DNA from: an uncultured Bacteroidales bacterium
Lineage (GTDB): Bacteria > Bacteroidota > Bacteroidia > Bacteroidales > Bacteroidaceae
DNA length: 33,842 nucleotides
NCBI GenBank assembly: GCA_902792555.1
Contig: CADAZW010000014.1
Location: 1 to 33,842 of the forward strand
Reading direction: 5' to 3'
The position numbers and the translations under genes are program-made. Shown piece by piece: positions 6,956 to 15,155 of the stretch. Numbering within the stretch: the first letter of the stretch is position 1; every line of letters starts with the position of its first letter. The notes under the pieces are model-generated. The model was given only the letters and a program-made list of their open reading frames with translations. It searched no databases and was not told the origin of the DNA.

Positions 6956-7951
6956 ATGTCTCATCGTCTCAACAAATACGTAACCAGCAATTATGTCAGT
7001 GCAATGCAGCGGCTGCGCGGCCACAGCAAGCGCCGTAAGGTGGTGGCATACGTTGAGAGCTATGACGACATTTTCTTCTGGCGCTCCCTGCTGAGTGAGC
7101 TTGAGACCGAGCAGATGTATTTTGAGGTGATGCTTCCCTCGCGTACCACCTTGCAGAAAGGTAAGAAGACAGCCTTGCTGGAGGGTCTTGCCAAGGGACT
7201 TGGGCGCGATATGATAGTATGCGTGGATGCTGACTATGACTATCTGCTGCAGGGTTGCACCCGTTCGTCGCAGGAGGTGTGCGGCAATCCATACGTATTC
7301 CACACCTATACTTACGCCATCGAGAACTATCAGTGCTATGCTCCATCGTTGCACGGCGTGTGCGTGATGGCCACCCTCAACGACGATCACTCGCTGATTG
7401 ACTTCGAGTCTTTCATGGCTGAGTATTCGAGCATAATCCACCCTCTCTTTGTCTGGAACGTGTGGGCTTATCGCTACGGCCGTTTCAAGGAGTTTTCCAT
7501 GGCCGATTTTGCCACCGTCGTCACCCCCGGCAGCATAGACATATTCAATCCCTCCACCGCTCTGGGCAGACTGCAGCATAAGGTCAACGTAACGATATCG
7601 CGACTGCAGCAGATATTTCCCGAGGGAAAGGAGACATACAAGCCTTTTATGGAAGAGCTGGCCGGGCTGGGCCTTACCCCTGAGACTACCTATCTGTATA
7701 TGCGCGGTCATGATCTGGTAGACAAGGTGGTAGCCCCGCTGCTGGAGAATGTATGCAACATACTGCGCCGCCGCCGCCAGAAGGAGATAAATAAACTTGC
7801 CGTCCACTCCACCCAGCGACAGAACGAGCTGGCAGGCTATCAGCACTCCTCTGCCGAGCCTCTCGAGATGCTGCGCAAGCATTCCGACTATCGCCGCTGT
7901 GCACTGTACAAGCAGATACAGAGCGACATCGCGGAGCAGTGCCTCGCGTAA
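6956..7951 (+). CDS. DUF4435-domain protein (TOPRIM-like)
   Basis: The acidic residues typical of DUF4435 are present in order: VESYDDIFFW (Glu34, Asp37, Asp38), VCVDADYDYLL near residue 90 and TYTYAIENYQCY near 120. They form a TOPRIM-like metal-binding centre as found in nucleases and primases. The C-terminal ~150 residues are helical, with a basic stretch (RRRRQKE). At 331 aa it is near the size of AriB of the PARIS system, where release of the DUF4435 protein by the ATPase leads to tRNA cleavage. That function is known for PARIS, and for this protein it is inference from domain pairing only. Confidence 0.85.
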   Translation: MSHRLNKYVTSNYVSAMQRLRGHSKRRKVVAYVESYDDIFFWRSLLSELETEQMYFEVMLPSRTTLQKGKKTALLEGLAKGLGRDMIVCVDADYDYLLQGCTRSSQEVCGNPYVFHTYTYAIENYQCYAPSLHGVCVMATLNDDHSLIDFESFMAEYSSIIHPLFVWNVWAYRYGRFKEFSMADFATVVTPGSIDIFNPSTALGRLQHKVNVTISRLQQIFPEGKETYKPFMEELAGLGLTPETTYLYMRGHDLVDKVVAPLLENVCNILRRRRQKEINKLAVHSTQRQNELAGYQHSSAEPLEMLRKHSDYRRCALYKQIQSDIAEQCLA

Positions 7952-7972
7952 AAACGGCAATTCTACTTAACG

Positions 7973-9550
7973 TTATTGTACTGCACGCACGGGGAGTCCG
8001 ACTCCGCGGGCTAGGTGTATCTGCGCGAAGTCTTCGTTCACGTCGTCGGGATACTCTCCGTCGGTGGGGTCATACCAATAATTGTGATAGCAGGCCGCGG
8101 CATTGGACTCAAGGCAATATCCCTGGAAGTCGGTAACGGAGGTGGAGGTCCAGTACTCCATAGGGTTGTATTTGTCGTAACGGAACTCAGCTTCCACTTT
8201 CTTTCCGCAATAGGGCAGGAAGATGCTGTGGCCGTTGGAGGCAACGATGCGGAGGCCTGGTGTGCCGCTGAGTGTTGCCTTTTCCTTGCGGATGCTGGAG
8301 TCATTGAGCTTCTCGAAGCGGGCCATGGTGGGCATGTACCACGAGCCGCCCCACTGCAAGCGTGCTATGTCGTAGGCAGGATGGAGGACAGCCTTGTCGT
8401 TCCACATATTCCACTTATAGCCCCACCATTCAGTACCGTCGTCAAAGGTACCCCAGAGGCAGGCGGTCTCATTCTCAGGCACGGCGCCGTAGAAACTGAG
8501 CTCCTTCGTGCCGCCCCAGCAGTAGTAGCTGCCTCTCTCCCATGGTGCCGAAGCTCCCACGTTGCAGCACGCCCACTTGCCGGCTGCGCCCATGTCGATA
8601 ACGTGAGGATGCTGGGTGTCGGGGCAGTAGCCGTACATCACGGCCTCGTCGGGCTTGGGCTTGGGTACGCAGACTATGGGGCGGACGTTATTGCTGTAAA
8701 AAGGTTCGTCTCTTCTGCCCCTTAAATACGAATAGTCAACCTGGGCCTTTGCCGGGTCATACCACGTGGCTATGGAATAATATATGTATCCGCTGTATTC
8801 TTTCCAGTCTTCTATCCACTTGCCACCTTGATAATAGCCCCATTCTTTTTCGGTCTTGTATTGGGAGGTGTAATAGGATGTCATGTGATCGCTGTCTGCA
8901 TGCATATACAGCACCCTGCCGTTGGTGCCTGTGATTTTCCTCACACTTTGTCCTCCCACTTCCGTCCATTCGTAGGGGAGGTCAAGCAATGCCCTGAACT
9001 GGTCATCGGTGGGCATGCACCATGTGTTTCCCCATGTCATGTATGCCACGTCATATTCGGTCTGCGAGATGTCGTCGCCGATGTTCTTTACGGCGGGGTA
9101 TCCTGCCGCCTCATCGCGGTGGGGATAATTGTCCCAACGGCAGCTGTAACCGTAGGGATGAAGCACAGGGTCTCCCCATACGCATTGTTCGCCTTTTTCC
9201 CAGGGCAGCGAGCCGCCCATGTTGCAGCACGCCCACTTGCCGGCAGAGCCCATGTCGATAACATGTGGATGGAATCTGTCGGGGCAATAGCCCATGGCCA
9301 CTGCGGCATCCTCGGTCTTGATTATGTTGATGGCGGCCACCACATCGACGATGTCTATGGTGCCGTCCCGGTTCACGTCGGCCGTGGCGATATACTTGGC
9401 GTCGCCGGCCATGCCACTGATTATTGCCGCAATATCTTTGGTGTCCAACGCTCTGTCTTTGTTGACATCGGCATTCATCCAATTTTGCGCTTTTGCTGAC
9501 TGCATGGCAATCGCAAGGAAGGACAGGAATAGAATCTTTATAGTTTTCAT
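7973..9550 (-). CDS. secreted protein: dockerin-like repeats plus two FISUMP-type domains
   Basis: A signal peptide (MKTIKILFLSFLAIAMQSAKA) leads a 525-aa exported protein. Residues ~26-75 are a type I dockerin-like pair of calcium loops, DVNKDRALDTKD (with Arg where Gly is usual) and DVNRDGTIDIVD. Two copies of a FISUMP-like domain follow (about 88-305 and 312-525), each opening with HPHVIDMGxAGKWACCNxG and a Trp-rich segment and containing a WxxxWCMPT or GGSWYMPT block. Two DNA blocks around 8550-8640 and 9210-9300 are nearly identical, which shows internal duplication. The start codon lies 1 bp after the stop of the cohesin-like gene, so the two are tightly coupled. Role unknown; it is probably displayed on the surface or secreted. 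Confidence 0.88.
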   Translation of the reverse strand: MKTIKILFLSFLAIAMQSAKAQNWMNADVNKDRALDTKDIAAIISGMAGDAKYIATADVNRDGTIDIVDVVAAINIIKTEDAAVAMGYCPDRFHPHVIDMGSAGKWACCNMGGSLPWEKGEQCVWGDPVLHPYGYSCRWDNYPHRDEAAGYPAVKNIGDDISQTEYDVAYMTWGNTWCMPTDDQFRALLDLPYEWTEVGGQSVRKITGTNGRVLYMHADSDHMTSYYTSQYKTEKEWGYYQGGKWIEDWKEYSGYIYYSIATWYDPAKAQVDYSYLRGRRDEPFYSNNVRPIVCVPKPKPDEAVMYGYCPDTQHPHVIDMGAAGKWACCNVGASAPWERGSYYCWGGTKELSFYGAVPENETACLWGTFDDGTEWWGYKWNMWNDKAVLHPAYDIARLQWGGSWYMPTMARFEKLNDSSIRKEKATLSGTPGLRIVASNGHSIFLPYCGKKVEAEFRYDKYNPMEYWTSTSVTDFQGYCLESNAAACYHNYWYDPTDGEYPDDVNEDFAQIHLARGVGLPVRAVQ

Positions 9551-9551
9551 G

Positions 9552-10154
9552 TTACTTAACGAGTATTTTTTTGCCGTTGATGATATAGATTTGAGGGGTG
9601 AGGGGTGAGTGTGAAGAGTGAGTGTGAGCCCTTCCCTGCAGGTCGTAAATCTTTGAATTTTGAGAGTTGAGATTTGAAATTTCTGTGCTGATTATGCCTT
9701 CGGGTTCTGTCACGGTGATATCGAAGGTCAGGGACTGGGCATCTTTGCCGACACTCTCTGCATTGGAGGAGCGCACGGATTGCACTTCACACTGGTAGGT
9801 GCCTGCCTGCTCGCAGGCTTTCACGGGGATACGGAGCAGTTCGCCGTCAGGCAGGGGGGTATTGTTGAGATTGTAGAAGACAAACAGATAGGTGTTGTCC
9901 TTAGTGCGTCTCCATTCCATGTCATGCCCTTCCATGGCGCTGCCCTTGCTAATGGATGCCACGCTTACCTCAAATCCCTGGGGCAAGGCCATGCTTAGCT
10001 GTAATGCCACGGCATTGTCTGCGGCCTCGTTGGCAAGGACTATTTCGATATTTGAACTTGCCTCTACGTCAATGGCTGATGTGCTTAGTTTTTGTGCTAC
10101 TGATGCGACAGTGCACAGGGACATGATTAGCCCGAATAGATAGTATTTTTTCAT
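9552..10154 (-). CDS. secreted cohesin-like protein with sorting-type C-terminus
   Basis: The start is the ATG at 10154, which opens a signal peptide (MKKYYLFGLIMSLCTVASVA); a longer open frame upstream only reads through the threonine aldolase gene. The mature 200-aa precursor has one beta-sandwich domain like type I cohesins (ASSNIEIVLANEAADNAVALQ, LPQGFEVSV, LPDGELLRIPVKA, GTYQCEVQSV). The end IYDLQGR ... IYIINGKKILVK is a variant of the C-terminal sorting motif common on Prevotella exported proteins. Between these, NLNSQNS and THSSHSPLTPQ are encoded by DNA of the same type as the intergenic spacer repeats. The dockerin gene follows after 1 bp, so a cohesin-dockerin partnership is plausible. 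Confidence 0.8.
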   Translation of the reverse strand: MKKYYLFGLIMSLCTVASVAQKLSTSAIDVEASSNIEIVLANEAADNAVALQLSMALPQGFEVSVASISKGSAMEGHDMEWRRTKDNTYLFVFYNLNNTPLPDGELLRIPVKACEQAGTYQCEVQSVRSSNAESVGKDAQSLTFDITVTEPEGIISTEISNLNSQNSKIYDLQGRAHTHSSHSPLTPQIYIINGKKILVK

Positions 10155-10165
10155 AGTGTAGTGGT

Positions 10166-11197
10166 TTATAACAATTCTATCAGTTTGTCGACGTCCTCGG
10201 GGTTGGTGGCCCACGAGGTGGCGAAGCGTATGGTCACGCGGTCGCCGTGGGGTGGTTCCCACTGATCGTAGGTGAGATGTTTGCGGAATGCTTCTGCCTG
10301 GCTGAGGCTGACTTCCACAAACTGCTGGTTGGTGGGGGATAGGTAGGGCAGTTTGTACCCCTTGTCCTGCAGAGCCTTGCGCAGGCGCATGGCTTCTGTG
10401 ATGGCATGGCGGCATCCTTGGTAATAGAGGGTGGCGGTCAGGGTGTCGCCCTCCAGCAGGGTGTCGAACTGCATGGCTGTTATCCATCCCTTGGCGATGA
10501 GGGCTCCGTGGCGCTTGATGTGGGTAAAGAAGCGTGAGTCGGGCTTGGGGCGCGGTATCACGGCTGCCTCTCCAAACATCGTGCCGCACTTAGTGCCGCC
10601 AATATAGAAGGCATCGCACAGGCGGGCAATATCTGCGAGAGTTATGTCTGTGGCTGCAAGGGCATAGCCGAGGCGTGCTCCGTCGAGGTAGAGGGGTATG
10701 TTGTGTTTGCGGCACACTGCGCTAAGCTGCTCCAGCTCGCTGAGCGAATAGAGGGTGCCGTACTCGGTGGGCTGAGTGATATATACCATGCCCGGGGGCA
10801 CGATGTGCGGCCAGTTGGGGTCGCTGTAGTAGGTGGTGATGTAGTCGTCCACCTGCTCTGCGCTTATTTTGCCCTCTTTGGCGGGCAGAGGCAGCACCTT
10901 GTGCCCTGTGAACTCAACGGCTCCCGACTCATGGATGGCGATGTGGCCGCTCTCTGCGCACACCACTCCCTCAAAGGAGCGAAGCAGAAAGTTTATCATC
11001 ACCATGTTGGTCTGTGTGCCGCCGCAGAGAAACTGTACCTCGGCATCGGGGCACTGGCAGAGGCGGCGCACTTTCTCGCGTGCCGACTGGCTGATGGCGT
11101 CGGTGCCGTAGCCGGAGAATTGGCGGTTCTGCATCTCTTGCATCCGCTGCAGTATGAGCGGATGGCAGATGTTCATGTAGTCGCTATCGAAGTGCAT
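10166..11197 (-). CDS. ltaE: low-specificity L-threonine aldolase
   Basis: This is a PLP-dependent fold-type I enzyme that splits threonine or allo-threonine into glycine and acetaldehyde. The 343-aa protein shows the family landmarks: NDGYGTDAISQSARE-like opening (GYGTDAISQSAREKV), LCGGTQTNMVMINFLL, the Asp of LDGARLGYALAA that holds the PLP ring, and the PLP lysine in IGGTKCGTMFGEA. Its first codons overlap the end of tyrA by 14 bp, so it is translated with the aromatic operon although threonine breakdown is not part of that pathway. It might provide glycine or remove beta-hydroxy amino acids. Confidence 0.92.
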   Translation of the reverse strand: MHFDSDYMNICHPLILQRMQEMQNRQFSGYGTDAISQSAREKVRRLCQCPDAEVQFLCGGTQTNMVMINFLLRSFEGVVCAESGHIAIHESGAVEFTGHKVLPLPAKEGKISAEQVDDYITTYYSDPNWPHIVPPGMVYITQPTEYGTLYSLSELEQLSAVCRKHNIPLYLDGARLGYALAATDITLADIARLCDAFYIGGTKCGTMFGEAAVIPRPKPDSRFFTHIKRHGALIAKGWITAMQFDTLLEGDTLTATLYYQGCRHAITEAMRLRKALQDKGYKLPYLSPTNQQFVEVSLSQAEAFRKHLTYDQWEPPHGDRVTIRFATSWATNPEDVDKLIELL

Positions 11198-11960
11198 TTG
11201 CTTTTATTCTTTTTATAAAGGCGGTGAGGCGGTCAGCGTCTTTGTGGTCAATGATGTCGATGAGGCTCTTGAGTTCCTCGCGTATCTTGCTTACCTGGGG
11301 CAGGGTGTTGGGATTGAAGAGTATCTCGCGCAGCAGGGTCTCGTCTTCGTTGAGCACTCCCTTGGCAATGGCCATGTGGCGCTTGAAGGTGGTGCCCGGT
11401 GCGTCCTGCGGCTTCATGACAGCAGCGAAGACGAAGGTGCTGACGAAGGGAATGCTCAGCGAGTATGCCACTATCTCGTCGTGCTCCTCGAAGGAGTATT
11501 CGCAGATGTGGAGGCCGAGCTTCTGGTAGAGGTCCTTGAAGAAGATGCGTCCCATGTAGTCGCCGTCGGTGATGATGATGGCGTTCTCATTGCTCAGCGC
11601 GCCGAGGTTTGCGAAGGTGGGGCCGAACATGGGGTGGGTGCTGACGAAGGGGTGGCCGCACTGCTTGTAGTAGTCGAAGAAGTCGGTCTTCACCGAGGCG
11701 ATGTCGCTTAGTATGCAGTGGCTGGGCAGGTGCGGCTCTACCTGGCGGAAGACGTCAAGGGTATGCTTGAGCGTTACGGCGTTGATGACGAGGTCGGGCT
11801 GGAAGGCATCAATCTCGTCCATCGAGGTGAAGCGCTGGGTGTTGTACATAAAGCGCAGTCGCCTGGCGTCGATGTCGAAAACTGCTGTTTCATGCTCAAA
11901 GCTGAGCAGGTCAACGAAGAATGAGCCCATCTTGCCGGCTCCGAGAATTAGGATTTTCAT
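11184..11960 (-). CDS. tyrA: prephenate dehydrogenase
   Basis: The enzyme oxidatively decarboxylates prephenate to 4-hydroxyphenylpyruvate, the step that commits to tyrosine. The NAD(P)-binding Rossmann motif is at the N-terminus (ILILGAGKMGSFFVDLL with GxGxxG, then VFDID), and SDIASVKTDFFDYY followed by FVSTHPMFGPTFA is the typical substrate-binding block with the conserved His. The C-terminal half is all-helical, as in TyrA dimers. At 258 aa it has neither a fused chorismate mutase nor an ACT domain. Chorismate mutase activity comes from the gene just upstream. Confidence 0.93.
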   Translation of the reverse strand: MKILILGAGKMGSFFVDLLSFEHETAVFDIDARRLRFMYNTQRFTSMDEIDAFQPDLVINAVTLKHTLDVFRQVEPHLPSHCILSDIASVKTDFFDYYKQCGHPFVSTHPMFGPTFANLGALSNENAIIITDGDYMGRIFFKDLYQKLGLHICEYSFEEHDEIVAYSLSIPFVSTFVFAAVMKPQDAPGTTFKRHMAIAKGVLNEDETLLREILFNPNTLPQVSKIREELKSLIDIIDHKDADRLTAFIKRIKANALR

Positions 11961-11980
11961 GAAAGAGGTTAAGGAAAAAG

Positions 11981-12025
11981 GTCGGACAGGTCAGACAAGT
12001 CGGACATGTCAGACGTGTCGGACAA
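11981..12025. repeat. 9-bp tandem spacer repeat (5 units)
   Basis: Five 9-bp units of the form GTCNGACNN follow one another exactly (11981, 11990, 11999, 12008, 12017) in the gap between tyrA and the DAHP synthase gene. This looks like spacer repeat. Each unit contains a GTC/GAC dyad. Confidence 0.85.
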
Positions 12026-12026
12026 A

Positions 12027-13091
12027 TTATTTGTTTATTATCTCCATCTGCTGGCGCACGCTCTCTTCGTGGATGTGCTCAAAGATGTTCTTTACACACT
12101 CAGGGGCGATGCCGAGCAGCGAACCCTGTGCACCGCGCTTGTCGAGAATCTCGGTGTAGCGCTTGGGCTGCACGATGGTCATGCCCTTCTCCTTCTTGTA
12201 TTCACCCATCTTGCGTGAGATGCGCATACGGCGGGCGAGCAGCTCGATGAGGTCGTTGTCCACCTCATCAATCTTCTTACGCAGCGAGGCGAGGTCCTCG
12301 CCGAGGTCCACCTTCTCGCGTATCACGAGCATTGAGAGGATGTAGTCGAGTATGTCGGGCGTAACCTGCTGTGCGGCGTCGCTCCATGCATCGTCGGGCG
12401 AGCAGTGGCTCTCCACGAGCAGTCCGTCGAAACCGAGGTCCATGGCCTGCTGGCAGAGCGGAGCGATGAGGTCGCGGCGTCCGCCGATATGGCTGGGGTC
12501 GCAGAAGATGGGCAGGGCAGGGATTCGGCGGTGCAGCTCAATGGGTATTTGCCACATCGGGGCATTGCGGTAGAGTTTCTTCTCATAGCTGGAGAATCCG
12601 CGGTGCACGGCAGCAAGGCGAGTGATGCCTGCTCCGTTGATGCGCTCCAGTGCGCCGATCCACAACTCGAGGTCGGGATTGACGGGATTCTTGACCAGCA
12701 CGGGCACATCCACGCCCTTGAGCGAGTCGGCGAGCAGCTGCATGGCAAAGGGGTTGGCACTGGTACGGGCACCTATCCATAGGATATCGATGCCGTACTT
12801 GAGAGCCAGCTCCACATGCTCCGGCGTGGCTACCTCGGTGGCTACGAGCATGGCTGTCTCCTCTTTCACTCGCTTCATCCAGGGCAGGGCTTTCTCGCCG
12901 TTGCCTTCAAAGCCGCCCGGCTTGGTGCGTGGTTTCCACACGCCGCCTCTGAACATGTGGCAGCCCTTGCCGGCGAGCTGCTTGGCGGTAGTTATCACTT
13001 GCTCCTCGGTCTCGGCGGAGCAGGGTCCTGCAATTACGAACGGGCGAACATTGTCGCTAGGCAGGTTGAGGGGTTGTAAATTTAGTTCCAT
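12027..13091 (-). CDS. bifunctional DAHP synthase/chorismate mutase (type II)
   Basis: One polypeptide carries the first enzyme of the shikimate pathway and the branch-point enzyme to Phe and Tyr. The DAHP synthase domain (about 1-255) is of the KDO8P-synthase-like type I-beta class: FVIAGPCSAETEEQV, MFRGGVWKPRTKPGGFEG, DILWIGARTSANPF, LVKNPVNPD, FCDPSHIGGRRDLI and LVESHCSPDDAWSDA. The AroQ chorismate mutase domain (about 265-350) shows LRKKIDEVDNDLIELLARRM and KGMTIVQPKRYTEIL. The DAHPS-first order with a C-terminal mutase is usual in Bacteroidota. Fusion puts entry and branch point under one control, here also set by the upstream attenuator. Confidence 0.95.
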   Translation of the reverse strand: MELNLQPLNLPSDNVRPFVIAGPCSAETEEQVITTAKQLAGKGCHMFRGGVWKPRTKPGGFEGNGEKALPWMKRVKEETAMLVATEVATPEHVELALKYGIDILWIGARTSANPFAMQLLADSLKGVDVPVLVKNPVNPDLELWIGALERINGAGITRLAAVHRGFSSYEKKLYRNAPMWQIPIELHRRIPALPIFCDPSHIGGRRDLIAPLCQQAMDLGFDGLLVESHCSPDDAWSDAAQQVTPDILDYILSMLVIREKVDLGEDLASLRKKIDEVDNDLIELLARRMRISRKMGEYKKEKGMTIVQPKRYTEILDKRGAQGSLLGIAPECVKNIFEHIHEESVRQQMEIINK

Positions 13092-13121
13092 ATTTTAAAT
13101 GTTTTCAATTTTTCATCTTTT

Positions 13122-14315
13122 TCAATTCTTCAGCTCTTCAATTCTTTGTAGTGCTTCTTGCATCTTCTCCTTCTTGGCACATAGGGAGATGCGTATGTAG
13201 CGTTGTCCGTTGCTGCCGAAGATGAAGCCGGGGGTGATGAACACGTGCGCCTCGTTGAGCACTCGCTCTGTCAGTTGCTCGCAGTCCTGGTAGTTGTCGG
13301 GGATGCGGCCCCAGAGGAACATGCCCACTTGGTTGGGGTTGTAGGTGCAGCCGAGGGTGGTCATAATCTGCTCAGCAATGTCGCGGCGCTCACGGTAGAG
13401 GGTGATGTTGGCCTGCTCATGCCACTGAGCGCTGTTCTGGTAGGCTTGAGCTGCGGCGAGCTGCAAGGGGCGGAAGGTGCCGGAGTCGATATTGGATTTC
13501 ACTTTGAGTATCCACTGCACGAACTGGCTGTTGGTGGCGAGCATGCCCACGCGCCAGCCGGGCATGTTGTGGCTCTTGCTCATCGAGTTGAACTCAATGC
13601 AGCAGTCCTTGGCGCCGTCCACCTGCAGCAGGCTCAGTGGCTGGGAGTTGAGGATAAAGCTGTAGGGATTGTCGTTGACCACTACGATGCCGTGGTCCTT
13701 GGCGAACTTCACCAGCCGTTCGTAAGTTTTCATCTGCGCATTGGCTCCCGTCGGCATATTGGGATAGTTGGTCCACATCAGTTTGACGCCGCTGAGGTCC
13801 ATCTGCTCCAGCTGACCAAAGTCGGGTTGGTAATCGTTGGCCTCGTTGAGGTCATAGTTCACTACCTGGCACCCCAGCAGCTTAGTGAGTGAGGTGTAGG
13901 TGGGGTAGCCGGGATTGGGCACAAGCACCTTGTCGCCCACATTGGCCAGGGCAAGGGTGGTATGCAGGATGCCTTCCTTGCTGCCGATGAGCGGCTGTAT
14001 CTCGGTCTGCGGATTGAGCTCCACGCCGTACCAGCGCTTGTACCAATCGGCCATCGCCTCGCGCAGCTGCGGTATGCCCACCGTGGGCTGGTAGCCGTGG
14101 ACGTCGGCTTTCTGTGCCTCGCGGCACAGGGTGTCGATAGTTTCCGGCGAGGGTGGCATGTCGGGGCTGCCGATGGCAAGGCTGATAATGTCTTCGCCCT
14201 CGGCATTGCGGCGGGCAACCTCCTTCAGCTTGCGGCTGAAGTAGTATTCGCTGACCAGGCTTAGGCGGTCGGCGGGTGTGAACTCAATTTTCGTACATTT
14301 ATTTGTAGGCTTCAT
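13122..14315 (-). CDS. class I/II aminotransferase, probably aromatic/prephenate-pathway
   Basis: This is a PLP aminotransferase of fold type I, 397 aa. It shows ISLAIGSPDMPPS, the LIGSKEGILH loop, VLVPNPGYPTYTS, MWTNYPNMPTGA, VVNDNPYSFI and the PLP lysine in FNSMSKSHNMPGWRVGML, with the C-terminal Arg in YIRISLCAKKE. By sequence type it belongs with LL-diaminopimelate/aspartate-like aminotransferases. Its position between prephenate dehydratase (17-bp overlap) and DAHP synthase suggests transamination of phenylpyruvate and 4-hydroxyphenylpyruvate, the last step to Phe and Tyr. A role in lysine synthesis is the alternative. Confidence 0.9.
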   Translation of the reverse strand: MKPTNKCTKIEFTPADRLSLVSEYYFSRKLKEVARRNAEGEDIISLAIGSPDMPPSPETIDTLCREAQKADVHGYQPTVGIPQLREAMADWYKRWYGVELNPQTEIQPLIGSKEGILHTTLALANVGDKVLVPNPGYPTYTSLTKLLGCQVVNYDLNEANDYQPDFGQLEQMDLSGVKLMWTNYPNMPTGANAQMKTYERLVKFAKDHGIVVVNDNPYSFILNSQPLSLLQVDGAKDCCIEFNSMSKSHNMPGWRVGMLATNSQFVQWILKVKSNIDSGTFRPLQLAAAQAYQNSAQWHEQANITLYRERRDIAEQIMTTLGCTYNPNQVGMFLWGRIPDNYQDCEQLTERVLNEAHVFITPGFIFGSNGQRYIRISLCAKKEKMQEALQRIEELKN

Positions 14316-15132
14316 ATTCTCCGAGGATTTTTATTTGTTTGATAAGCGGGCGGATGGCATCGATGCTCTGCAGGTAGCGGCTGTAGTTGTCGTAGGTCAG
14401 GTCAACGTAGAAGAGATACTCCCACTCGTGGCCTATGATGGGCAGCGACTGAATCTTAGTCAGGTTGATGTTGTAGAAGGAGAAGATGCTCAGCACCTGG
14501 CTCAGACTACCGCTCTCGTGGGGTACGGAGAAGACAATACTGCTCTTGTTGCTCTTGTACTTGTCTCTCATGTTGTCGGCTACGTAAGGGTCGGCCAGCA
14601 CAAGGAAGCGGGTGAAGTTGTGCTTGTTGTCCTCGATGGCCTCCTCCAGCACCTTCATGCCGTAGATGGGCGCGGCGTGCTTCGAGCAGATGGCGGCGCG
14701 GCCCTTGAGCTGTGCCTTGCTGATGTCGGCGGCGGCACCGGCGGTGTCGTCCGTCTCCACAATCTTCCAGCCGGGATGTTTCTGCAGGAAAGAGCGGCAC
14801 TGCATCAGTGCTACGGGGTGGGAGTTAACCTCGGTGATGTCGGCAGCCTCGTCGTCGGGCAGTACCAGCAGGCTATGCTCGATGTGCAGCTTATGCTCGC
14901 CCACTATGGTCATGTTGCTGTCGCGCAGCAGCTCATAGTTGTGCAGCAGGCTGCCGGCGATGGTATTCTCTATGGCCACTACGGCCAGCATCTCAGGGTC
15001 TTTCCTGACGGCCTCAAACAACTGCTCGAAAGTGTCGCAACAGGTCAGGCTTATCTCCTCTTCCTTAAAATAAAGGTGGGAGGCAATGTCGTGGAACGAT
15101 CCTTCAATTCCTTGTATGGCGATGTTCAACAT
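14299..15132 (-). CDS. pheA: prephenate dehydratase with ACT domain
   Basis: The enzyme converts prephenate to phenylpyruvate on the way to phenylalanine. The catalytic domain (about 1-180) has IAIQGIEGSFHDIAS, VVAIENTIAGSLLHNYELL, EHKLHIEHSLLVLP and the diagnostic NFTRFLVL with the catalytic Thr-Arg-Phe. The ACT domain (about 195-270) opens SSIVFSVPHESGSLSQVLSIF and runs to YLFYVDL. The ESRP motif that helps bind phenylalanine in E. coli PheA reads QSLP here, so feedback inhibition may differ. Unlike E. coli PheA it has no chorismate mutase domain. It is the first structural gene behind the Phe/Tyr attenuator. Confidence 0.95.
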   Translation of the reverse strand: MLNIAIQGIEGSFHDIASHLYFKEEEISLTCCDTFEQLFEAVRKDPEMLAVVAIENTIAGSLLHNYELLRDSNMTIVGEHKLHIEHSLLVLPDDEAADITEVNSHPVALMQCRSFLQKHPGWKIVETDDTAGAAADISKAQLKGRAAICSKHAAPIYGMKVLEEAIEDNKHNFTRFLVLADPYVADNMRDKYKSNKSSIVFSVPHESGSLSQVLSIFSFYNINLTKIQSLPIIGHEWEYLFYVDLTYDNYSRYLQSIDAIRPLIKQIKILGEYEAYK

Positions 15133-15155
15133 AGTAGGAGTAACGGTTATCGGTT

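Noticed and set aside
10155-10589. N-terminal extension of the cohesin-like protein up to 10589
   Set aside because: The extension is read in another frame across the threonine aldolase gene. The signal peptide at 10154 marks the true start.
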